Shown here: piece after piece, positions 46,197-53,717 of the stretch
Layout: every line of letters begins with the position of its first letter
Numbering within the stretch: the stretch's first letter is position 1
Source: Salinimicrobium flavum
Lineage (GTDB): Bacteria > Bacteroidota > Bacteroidia > Flavobacteriales > Flavobacteriaceae
Reading direction: 5' to 3'
Length of the DNA stretch: 64,000 nt
Assembly (NCBI RefSeq): GCF_042684505.1
Contig: NZ_JBHULT010000010.1
Span: 372,001-436,000, forward strand
Made by a program: the position numbers and the translations under genes
The notes under the pieces: model-generated
Told to the model about the DNA's origin: nothing
Seen by the model: the letters and a program-made list of their open reading frames with translations, nothing else
Databases searched by the model: none

Positions 46197-46286
46197 AATC
46201 ATCTTTCCGGAGCAATTCCCGTTTTTAAAAATGCCTGATTTGACCTTTAAAACAAAATCCCAGAATATTTAAAAGCACCCGCCTGC

Positions 46287-47360
46287 CTATCTGTCAAACG
46301 GCCTTTGGCCCTCCTTATTAATAGTAACTTTTCCTTTTACTAAATTTTTAATAATTGCTTTCGGACAACCATATTGTAAATAATAATTTTTGGCTCCAGT
46401 TTCTAATTTTCTGCGATAGGACTTATCTGAAAGTAATAAAGGAATGCTTTCTTTCAATTCCTTTTCATTTGAAACGAAATGAATATTTTGGCCATGAACC
46501 ATACTTTCAGGTAATTGGTTTGAGAGGGGTGATGAAATTATAGCTTTACCCATAGCAAGATATTCTCCTAATTTCCAGCCATGACAGTCATGTACTGCCG
46601 GAGTATTAAACACCAAAAAAGATTTTTTAGTTTTTCCAACATATGCATTTGGGGAGTATCGTTCAGTAAAAATTAAACTTTTAAAATCTTTATACTGTGG
46701 ATGATCCGATGAAGAGAAAAAACCACCTTCAAAATCTATATTCATTGATTTACAAACTTCAACAAATTTTCTTCTAAGCAAATTAGTCTCTTCCATACAG
46801 TTTTTATGATTCCATAATGTTCCTATCATAAAAACATATGGTTTTTCTTCATCGTGGAATATTCCAGAGGTATATTTCTCTAACGCTGGTCGTTTCAATT
46901 GCAAATAATAATCTAAAAGATGTGCTTTGGTAGAAACTAATGGAGAAAAATTACATTTTATAAAATTTGAGACGCAATAAAATGCCATTTCAAATTTCCC
47001 CCAAATATTTATACCAAATCCTGGAGGGATTGATTCAATTTTATCGTGAAAACATTTGTCAGTCAGTAGATTAGAGAAATTTATTTTAGCATATCTATCA
47101 CACCAATCATATGCACTTTTTTTGACCGATCTTTTATCTCTAAAATCGATAATATATTTTTTTAATTCCTTTCCAGTTACCACGACAAAAGCCATATAGT
47201 GATCATAGGAATGAGATTCGGTTTTTCTTTCTAATTGTTTGAAATATTTTGGAGAGAACTTGACATTTTTCTTTCCAAAAAAATCATACAGACCTCGAAT
47301 ATAGAATGATGAGTATTTTATTCTAACTGAAGGATCAATAAAAACTTTTGGCTTACACAC
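46287..47360 (-). CDS. Glycosyltransferase, GT-B fold (family 4-like)
   Basis: A 357-residue protein. The C-terminal third carries the nucleotide-sugar-binding half of a GT-B transferase: HGWKLGEYLAMGKAIISSPL, then LPESMVHGQNIHFV and SYRRKLETGAKNYYLQYG. The N-terminal half is lysine- and aromatic-rich and not clearly assigned. The start is GTG 47360, after an AAGGA site. Base composition is more AT-rich than in the surrounding genes, and it lies inside the repeat-bounded island. Sugar donor and acceptor are unknown; cell-surface glycan is a common role for such isolated genes. Confidence 0.7.
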   Translation of the reverse strand: MCKPKVFIDPSVRIKYSSFYIRGLYDFFGKKNVKFSPKYFKQLERKTESHSYDHYMAFVVVTGKELKKYIIDFRDKRSVKKSAYDWCDRYAKINFSNLLTDKCFHDKIESIPPGFGINIWGKFEMAFYCVSNFIKCNFSPLVSTKAHLLDYYLQLKRPALEKYTSGIFHDEEKPYVFMIGTLWNHKNCMEETNLLRRKFVEVCKSMNIDFEGGFFSSSDHPQYKDFKSLIFTERYSPNAYVGKTKKSFLVFNTPAVHDCHGWKLGEYLAMGKAIISSPLSNQLPESMVHGQNIHFVSNEKELKESIPLLLSDKSYRRKLETGAKNYYLQYGCPKAIIKNLVKGKVTINKEGQRPFDR

Positions 47361-47437
47361 TTGTTTATCCTTAAATTTCGATCACGGCTAACAAATATGT
47401 AGTTATGGAATAATTCATTTTTGTTAAACGCTGTTAG

Positions 47438-47911
47438 TTACTTTTCTAAATAAGTTTCAGAATAATATTTGATTTTATCTCCATTCGAATGAGTTGCTTC
47501 CAAACTCATCGGCGATATCAATTTTAACTCTGTATCATTTAGTAAGGTTATTGCATTCTCAGGAAAAAAATAAACCGGTCCATATCCAGTGGAGGAACCT
47601 GGATCAATTTTTAGATCAGTTCTCAGAACCTTATCGTTCAGAACCCATTTTCCAATGACCGGTTTGGTGTAATCGGGGTTAGAATAGGTCACCTCTTTAT
47701 TGGAATTAAAGTTTAATGTAGACCAGGGTTCTTCAAGAATAGATTCTTTGAGAGTGTCCGGTTCTCCATTCAGATAATAATAGGTCTTACTTTTTTTAAT
47801 TGTCCAGGTTCCTCTTAAGTAATCTTCGTCGGTTTTATTTGATTCATCATCCTCACTACAAGAAAAGAATGTAATGAGGATTATCAGGATAGTTGGTAAA
47901 ATTTTCTTCAT
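47438..47911 (-). CDS. Lipoprotein, lipocalin-like
   Basis: A 157-residue protein. ATG 47911 starts a clear lipoprotein signal (hydrophobic core then FFSC), followed by SEDDES, an acidic stretch of the kind that directs Bacteroidota lipoproteins to the cell surface. The mature part has GTWTIKKSKTYYYLNG and LNFNSNKEVTY motifs typical of small beta-barrel lipocalin-like domains. Ligand unknown. It lies in the AT-rich island between the glycosyltransferase and AIPR genes. Confidence 0.7.
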   Translation of the reverse strand: MKKILPTILIILITFFSCSEDDESNKTDEDYLRGTWTIKKSKTYYYLNGEPDTLKESILEEPWSTLNFNSNKEVTYSNPDYTKPVIGKWVLNDKVLRTDLKIDPGSSTGYGPVYFFPENAITLLNDTELKLISPMSLEATHSNGDKIKYYSETYLEK

Positions 47912-48056
47912 TTTCAACCCTTTTGGGATTAGGTTTAAATTTGCGGACTGGCCAAGTATAAGCATCGAGCGGGTTTCGGAGCAATTTACTCTCTACTTTC
48001 GCAAAGTTTAGTAGGAGCAAAAAAGCTCCATTTTTGCCGCTCCGCCCGCACTATGC

Positions 48057-49739
48057 TTATACAATGTGTGCCACTGCTTTTTCCCATTCTTCCTTAAACG
48101 ATGGAATTCTATTGCGGTCAACCTGTTTTTGATAATTTGTAGAAATACTTCTGTTTAATTCCTTTACCCAGACATCGTTTCGCAGATTGGACTTATAGTC
48201 AAAATCTTCTCCCAGATCATTCAGTTCAGCATTCAAGTCAATGATGATGTCATTTATTACAATTGATAAAACAAATTTCAATTGTTCAATTTTTTCAGTG
48301 CTTTGGACAAATCCGGAAGGATTTTGTATAAGTTGATTACCAAACTCATCTTTTTCTAGTATTCCCCGTACCATAAACATAATTGCATACCTAGTCAATG
48401 CATATCTTGCTATGAGTTGGTTATTAAGACTTCCAATCTTGTCTGTTATCAAGTTGTTCAGAATGTGGAGGAAAAGAATACGGTCTGCTGTCACCTCTGG
48501 TCGAGCAAATAATTTATTATAGGCATCTTCAAATACTTGGTACTTCCTATGTGTATTCCATGGCTCCTGCAAATCAAAAGACATCAAGAATATGCCCGAT
48601 AACTCATTTGATATTACTTCTCCATTTCCGGGATTCATTTCACCTCGTTTTATCTCGTAGAAATAATCCGGTCCAAACTTATCATTTATTTCGTTCTGAA
48701 GTCGTACTTGAATTTGGTTGTAAGACTTGAAGTCTCTTGGTTTTACACCATTTTGGCTATTAGAATACTCCGTAATTTGAGAACATAGTGGAGAATCAAT
48801 AGGAACTTTTATCACTTTTGTCAATATGCGGAGGTTGTCCGATAGGTATTTTTCATTTCTGTAGAGTGATGTGAGACTTTGGCAACCATTGACTACATAA
48901 AATTTTTTCAAAGTCAATTTGTCATCTTCTTTTTCAACTTCATCTGAAACTATAGTAATTCCATTGTGAAAAAGTGGAAATTTTTTGTGCAAGGATTTGT
49001 CCCTAATACTTTTTACAATCCCCTTGTTGATTTTAGTATTACCCAAGGATCCTCTAACATTGTAATCAAATATTGACTGATCATCAATACCTTCTAATTT
49101 AACCAATTCGAGTGCCTTAATAGGAGCGATATACGTTTCTGTTTCAGAGTCTACAAAATAGGAGGTTGTCTCAGTTGCAGAGATATCGAAAATGGCTTCA
49201 GATTGAACTTTAATTTCCTTGCTATCTGAAATGTATTGGTCTTCGAGTATAGATTTACCAATAAATTCAATTTCCTCTCTGATTCCTAGATAATCTTCAC
49301 CATCTGATGAAAGGTCTATGTTAGCCACAAAAATACCTCTGACTTTATAAGCGTCAATTTTCTCTAATATATCTAACCTCTTGATTAATGACGCTACTTC
49401 AGCCTTACCTGCGGAGTTCAACAGATTCTGAATTTTATCCTTGGTTTCAAACTGGCAAAGGGTTCCATAGAATTCTTTCAACGTAGTGTCCCCAATTGTT
49501 TTATTAACTGATTGTGCAATTTTCGATTGAAACACATCAATTGTTCCAAGTGCTTCGTTAATATAAATACCGTCAACTCCCTTGTCCCCATTGTTGTCAC
49601 AGACGGAATCAATCGCTTCTTGATTGTCTAATCGATAATATTTTTCCAGGTACCACATTAAAAATGCAGCACTTTCTTTTCTTCCATCTACTAAATAGTA
49701 ATCTATCTCTTTAAGTAACGCTGTGTAGTCTACGTTCAT
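48057..49739 (-). CDS. AIPR-family (abortive infection phage resistance) protein with nuclease-like motif
   Basis: A 560-residue protein. The central and C-terminal part matches the AIPR family: HNGITIV, YVVNGCQSLTSLY and EYSNSQNGVKPRDF. Near the N-terminus GVDGIY (Asp ~56) followed by IDVFQSK (Gln 71, Lys 73) has the form of a PD-(D/E)xK nuclease active site, seen in several AIPR proteins. AIPR members include abortive-infection factors against phages. ATG 49739 is chosen over an upstream start. It is alone, without a partner methylase or antitoxin in the window, inside the AT-rich repeat-bounded island. A defence role is inferred. Confidence 0.82.
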   Translation of the reverse strand: MNVDYTALLKEIDYYLVDGRKESAAFLMWYLEKYYRLDNQEAIDSVCDNNGDKGVDGIYINEALGTIDVFQSKIAQSVNKTIGDTTLKEFYGTLCQFETKDKIQNLLNSAGKAEVASLIKRLDILEKIDAYKVRGIFVANIDLSSDGEDYLGIREEIEFIGKSILEDQYISDSKEIKVQSEAIFDISATETTSYFVDSETETYIAPIKALELVKLEGIDDQSIFDYNVRGSLGNTKINKGIVKSIRDKSLHKKFPLFHNGITIVSDEVEKEDDKLTLKKFYVVNGCQSLTSLYRNEKYLSDNLRILTKVIKVPIDSPLCSQITEYSNSQNGVKPRDFKSYNQIQVRLQNEINDKFGPDYFYEIKRGEMNPGNGEVISNELSGIFLMSFDLQEPWNTHRKYQVFEDAYNKLFARPEVTADRILFLHILNNLITDKIGSLNNQLIARYALTRYAIMFMVRGILEKDEFGNQLIQNPSGFVQSTEKIEQLKFVLSIVINDIIIDLNAELNDLGEDFDYKSNLRNDVWVKELNRSISTNYQKQVDRNRIPSFKEEWEKAVAHIV

Positions 49740-49845
49740 GTTTTGGTTTTTTAGGTGTGGCCAACGTCTTATAACCCCTAATCCTATTTGACGGCCATTC
49801 TTCAGGGCAAAGACCACTATTATTTTCCTTCAGCAAAATACAAAG

Positions 49846-49905
49846 AATCGACTGCTGCTCCTGCCCTCTCCCTAAAAACCTTTTAACAATGAACGGTTGA
49901 TAAAC
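49846..49905. repeat. Right copy of the 60-bp direct repeat
   Basis: Pairs with 46137-46196, 3709 bp to the left, 58 of 60 identical. It lies immediately upstream of the dipeptidase gene. Confidence 0.85.
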
Positions 49906-49968
49906 CGGCCACTTTTCGCAACAATTAACGCTTTTGAAAAAAATGCCTATTTTGAGCCTTTAAAACCT

Positions 49969-51252
49969 ATGAACATGAAATTTAAAAGTACTTACCTGCT
50001 CGTTTGCTTCGCAGCTTTTAGCGCACAGGCCCAGATGGCTGATGAAAACCCGGAGGAAACAGCAAGGATGATCCATGACAAAGTGATCACCATTGATACG
50101 CATAACGATATCAATATCAACAATTTTACCGCAGAGACCAATTACACCCAGAACCTGGATACGCAGGTGAACCTTCCCAAAATGGACGAAGGCGGTGTAG
50201 ATGTAAGCTGGCTCATTGTCTATACCGGCCAGGATGAACTTACCCCCGAAGGCTATAAAAAAGCCCACGAAACGGCCATGTCTAAATTTGAGGCCATTCA
50301 CCGGTTAACCAACGAGATAGCCCCTTCCCAGATTGGCCTGGCCACGACTTCACAGGAGGTGCGTGACCTGGTTGCCCAGGGAAAAAAAGTGGCTATGATA
50401 GGCGTGGAAAACGGTTACCCCATTGGTACCGATATTGGCAACGTTCAGAAATTCTACGATCTGGGCGCCCGCTATATGTCTTTGTCTCACAACGGGCACA
50501 GTCAGTTGTGTGATTCCAATACAGGCGAAGCCAATGATGAATGGCTGCACGACGGACTGAGTCCTTTAGGAAAGGAAGTGGTGAAAGAAATGAACCGCCT
50601 GGGAATGATGATAGACATCTCCCATCCTTCCAAAGAAGCCATGCGGCAAATGATCGAATTATCGAAAGCACCTTTGATCGCTTCCCACTCCTCTGCCCGC
50701 GCCCTTTGCAACCACAGCCGTAATCTTGATGACGAGCAACTGGAGTGGCTTAAGGAGAACGGCGGACTAATACAAACTGTTGCCTTTAGTTCTTACGTGA
50801 GCACAGAGAAACACAATGCCTTTAATGAGGCGGTGAACAAGGTATATGCAGAAGTGGGTGAAAAAGTAGGATTTAAACTTCTGGACAGGAATGAAGTACG
50901 CGCGATGGAGCCTGAAGACAGGAATGCGTACTATACGGAATTCAGAAAGGTGCGAAAACTGGCCTTTCCAAAAGTGCAGAAAGTTAAAGAAAAAGTGCCA
51001 CCGGTAGATGTGAAAGATTTTGTAGATCACATAGATTACCTGGTGGAAAAGATAGGGATAGACCACGTGGGGATAAGTTCAGACTTTGACGGGGGCGGCG
51101 GAATTGAAGGCTGGAGCGATGCTTCCGAAACCTTCAACGTGACCCTGGAACTGGTAAAAAGAGGCTATTCTGAAAAGCAAATCGCCAAACTTTGGGGGGA
51201 GAACCTGTTGAGGGTGCTTGACGAGGTACAGGCTGTCGCTGACAAACTATAA
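49969..51252 (+). CDS. Membrane dipeptidase (peptidase family M19)
   Basis: A 427-residue exported metallopeptidase. After a signal peptide (residues ~1-22, ending AQAQ) come the zinc-binding motifs of family M19: IDTHNDI, GVENGYPIG with the bridging Glu, LSHNGHSQLCDS, IDISHPS, ASHSSARALCNHSRN and HVGISSDFDGGGG. It cleaves dipeptides, including those with D-residues, in the periplasm. ATG 49969 (ATG 49975 is possible) begins the signal peptide; more upstream starts would add non-signal residues. A terminator follows. Confidence 0.94.
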   Translation: MNMKFKSTYLLVCFAAFSAQAQMADENPEETARMIHDKVITIDTHNDININNFTAETNYTQNLDTQVNLPKMDEGGVDVSWLIVYTGQDELTPEGYKKAHETAMSKFEAIHRLTNEIAPSQIGLATTSQEVRDLVAQGKKVAMIGVENGYPIGTDIGNVQKFYDLGARYMSLSHNGHSQLCDSNTGEANDEWLHDGLSPLGKEVVKEMNRLGMMIDISHPSKEAMRQMIELSKAPLIASHSSARALCNHSRNLDDEQLEWLKENGGLIQTVAFSSYVSTEKHNAFNEAVNKVYAEVGEKVGFKLLDRNEVRAMEPEDRNAYYTEFRKVRKLAFPKVQKVKEKVPPVDVKDFVDHIDYLVEKIGIDHVGISSDFDGGGGIEGWSDASETFNVTLELVKRGYSEKQIAKLWGENLLRVLDEVQAVADKL

Positions 51253-51272
51253 CCCGGTCACCGGAACATAAA

Positions 51273-51306
51273 AAAAGCCGTAGATGTTTATACAGCTACG
51301 GCTTTT
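51273..51306. terminator. Bidirectional terminator after the M19 dipeptidase
   Basis: An 11-bp stem (51273-51283 and 51296-51306), with A- and T-rich ends, between convergent genes. Confidence 0.82.
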
Positions 51307-51329
51307 CCATTTTTCTTTTTCAACGCAAT

Positions 51330-51737
51330 TTAATTTCCCACATTTGGCCGGAACCCCTCTGAAGTTAGGCCGATTATCCCCGCAGCGCCAACTACAGGCA
51401 CCCCAAAATTGACAATGTTAGACATCTTTTTGTCCTTGAGGTAAATGCTTCTTATCTCCTCTTTAGACAATGCGATCTTTACATTATTCCCGTCCTTAAG
51501 TTGTGGATGGTCATACAGCATTTTTGCAGTGTCAGAATTCCTTCCGGTCACCCCAAATAACTGTCCGTTCTCTTGTTGTAGTCTTTTAAATTCATAGAAA
51601 ACATTATCTGTAGTTACGATCTTAACCCGCGAATTTGATTCTACGGCTTCATTCACCCCGGCACTTCCGGAGTGATACACATTGCAACCCGCCATGAGGA
51701 ACACCGCCCCCAATAGCAGAAAACCTACTTTTTTCAT
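51330..51737 (-). CDS. Lipoprotein of unknown function
   Basis: A 135-residue protein. The signal ends LMAGC, a good lipobox. The mature part is short and beta-rich (VKIVTTDNVFYEFK, NVKIALSKEEIRSIYL) with a C-terminal Gly/Ala-rich hydrophobic segment (GVPVVGAAGIIGL). ATG 51737 is favoured by the signal peptide; the frame extends three codons further to a TTG. No family recognised. Confidence 0.65.
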   Translation of the reverse strand: MKKVGFLLLGAVFLMAGCNVYHSGSAGVNEAVESNSRVKIVTTDNVFYEFKRLQQENGQLFGVTGRNSDTAKMLYDHPQLKDGNNVKIALSKEEIRSIYLKDKKMSNIVNFGVPVVGAAGIIGLTSEGFRPNVGN

Positions 51738-51945
51738 AGCACACAAAATTTAAATATTTTTCTTTGTTCCCGGAAAGAAAAACCAGGGGGGAAGACGGCA
51801 AAGGCCGTAAGGTTCAACGCAGGTTAAGGGGGGGTTGAAGAGTACTGTCACCCTTCCGAAGAAATAAAGGTAAGATTATTAAAAATATAAGTTATTGATT
51901 ATTAGGAAATTATTTACAAAAACCTTGCTCTCCTCCGCTCCTGAA

Positions 51946-52656
51946 TCAGGGCTTTTCTTTCCTGATCTTCTTGTCCCACCAAACAAAAACGATGAATAAA
52001 ACCAGACTTATCACAGAGGTCCAGATCAATCCTGTTTTTAGCCTTTCATAATCCCCACCCAGGTAAGCGATAAAAATGATGAGGGGCGAAATTCCTATCA
52101 TGGTTGCACCAATGAACTTCCAGTAACCCATTTTCAAGACCCCGCCAACAAAGCTTATGGCGTCATTTGACAGAAAAGGGCTAAGCCTTATCACGATCAC
52201 CGTCCAGAAACCGTACTCTTCAATAAACGCAGAGATCTTGCGCTCTGTGCTGGGGCCTATAAGTTTTTCAACGATAACCGGTCCAAAATACCTTCCTATT
52301 AAATACCCGAAACTGGAGGCCAGGAAGATCGCGGTAAAAAGGATGAGGCTGCCCAGGATTGGGCCATAAGCAATGATGGCCACCACCATAAGGATTGGGG
52401 TAGGGATCACTATAAGAAACATTTGTACGATCATGGTAAGAATGATCACCAAAGGACCGAACCAGCCAAATTGGGACACCCATTGCCGTGTTACCTGTTC
52501 GTCACCACTGGTAAGGGCGCTCCAGCCATTGTTCATGAAGCTTTGTACCTGCGGAATGAAAAAATAACTAAGGAGAAGGGCGGCAATGATCCCAATTGAG
52601 ATATAAAGCGGGGCCTTGCTTTTTTTTACTGAAGTGGTTGTTAAAGTTTCAGACAT
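51946..52656 (-). CDS. TVP38/TMEM64 family membrane protein (SNARE-associated/DedA-like)
   Basis: A 236-residue protein with six predicted helices and the TVP38 core: IVIPTPILMVVAIIAYGP, FLASSFGYLIGRYFG and RLSPFLSNDAISFVGG. The Arg and Pro of RLSPF are typical. Related proteins may act in lipid or polyprenyl-phosphate transport, but the role of this one is unknown. Its ATG is 12 bp after the downstream-facing SdiA-regulated gene on the same strand, so they may be one transcript. Confidence 0.9.
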   Translation of the reverse strand: MSETLTTTSVKKSKAPLYISIGIIAALLLSYFFIPQVQSFMNNGWSALTSGDEQVTRQWVSQFGWFGPLVIILTMIVQMFLIVIPTPILMVVAIIAYGPILGSLILFTAIFLASSFGYLIGRYFGPVIVEKLIGPSTERKISAFIEEYGFWTVIVIRLSPFLSNDAISFVGGVLKMGYWKFIGATMIGISPLIIFIAYLGGDYERLKTGLIWTSVISLVLFIVFVWWDKKIRKEKP

Positions 52657-52668
52657 AGAATGGGTTTG

Positions 52669-53526
52669 CTATTTCAACCGGACCTTATGAATAGTGCCGG
52701 GATTTCCTTCACTTGAAATATACATGGCCCCGTCTTTACTGAAAGTGATCCCCTCGGGTTGCGGAAAGTCTTTTTTATTGAGCACATGCAGGACTTTAGC
52801 CCTGCCGGTATCATCAAGAATAAGCAACTGCGGTCTTCGCCCATCCAGTAACAAGATCTCGCCGGTTACGGGATTGCGGGCTACCTCTGAAGGGTAGAAG
52901 GTGTTCTGAACATTTTTCTTTCTTATATCATCAAATACCGCCTCCTCAAAAGTTAGTTTATATGCCGGAGCCTCCCGGAGCCTGTCCTTTTCGAGATCAT
53001 ACAGATAAATGCCCTTGTAGCTTTTGGAATCTGGATCTTTTCCTTTCACTGCCAGTAACAAGCCGTTGCTTCGTTTATCGAAAAACAGGCCTTCCATATT
53101 ATTTTTAGTACTGAACCGGGTTTCGATCTCCCTTACCTTAGGATCTTCTGCAGTAAGGAAATCCTGAACTTCATAGATGATGCCGTCACTCCTGAGCACA
53201 TAGGCGGTAGAACCTTTTACTGCTATCCCTTCATAATCTCCTGAATCTCCAAACTCTACTTCTTTTTCAATACGCGAAGCGGCCAGGTCATAAATAAAAA
53301 TGATCCCATCCTCATCCTGAATACAAGCGATCTTATTCTCCCCTAAAAAAGCCATTCCCGAAACTTCATCAAGTTCATCGGGCAATACCCAGCTTTGTTC
53401 AATAGTTACCGCCCCTGAAGGGGTTCCGGTATTATTGAAACTGATGCGGTCAAGGCCAAAATACAGGAACCCCAGTAAAATAATGAGGCCTGCGGTAATC
53501 AGCAGAACAGTACGGTTCATTCCCAT
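52669..53526 (-). CDS. SdiA-regulated domain beta-propeller protein
   Basis: A 285-residue protein with an N-terminal membrane anchor (residues 5-24) and repeated propeller blades: DELDEVSGMAFLGENKIA, DYEGIAVKGSTAYVL, NMEGLFFDKRSNGLLL and PEGITFSKDGAMYIS. This is the SdiA-regulated (YjiK-like) family, of unknown biochemical role. The anchor places the propeller in the periplasm. An alternative start two residues in (53520) is equally possible. Precedes the TVP38 gene by 12 bp. Confidence 0.85.
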   Translation of the reverse strand: MGMNRTVLLITAGLIILLGFLYFGLDRISFNNTGTPSGAVTIEQSWVLPDELDEVSGMAFLGENKIACIQDEDGIIFIYDLAASRIEKEVEFGDSGDYEGIAVKGSTAYVLRSDGIIYEVQDFLTAEDPKVREIETRFSTKNNMEGLFFDKRSNGLLLAVKGKDPDSKSYKGIYLYDLEKDRLREAPAYKLTFEEAVFDDIRKKNVQNTFYPSEVARNPVTGEILLLDGRRPQLLILDDTGRAKVLHVLNKKDFPQPEGITFSKDGAMYISSEGNPGTIHKVRLK

Positions 53527-53717
53527 AGTTTCTTTTCACCAAGTTAAGAAATTTGGACCCGGAAACCTTTGCGTTTAATTTTTTCTTGTAAATAATTAAT
53601 AAAGATTTAGCAGGCTTCACGCCGGTTTCTGAAGGCTTGCTTTTTCAAATCTTAAAGTTTTTTAAACTTGGAGATGTTTTTGATTAAGTGTTTGTTTCTT
53701 TGGCAGACACTTGACCT

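Larger units (their letters stand above)
45688..46286. other. 599-bp region without a convincing gene
   Basis: It contains an inverted repeat with 9-bp arms (45721-45729 and 45740-45748) in the leader of the leftward gene, a 77-codon open frame at 45819-46052 (+) with no recognisable domain, and the left copy of a 60-bp direct repeat at 46137-46196. No promoter, tRNA or insertion sequence was recognised. Confidence 0.5.
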
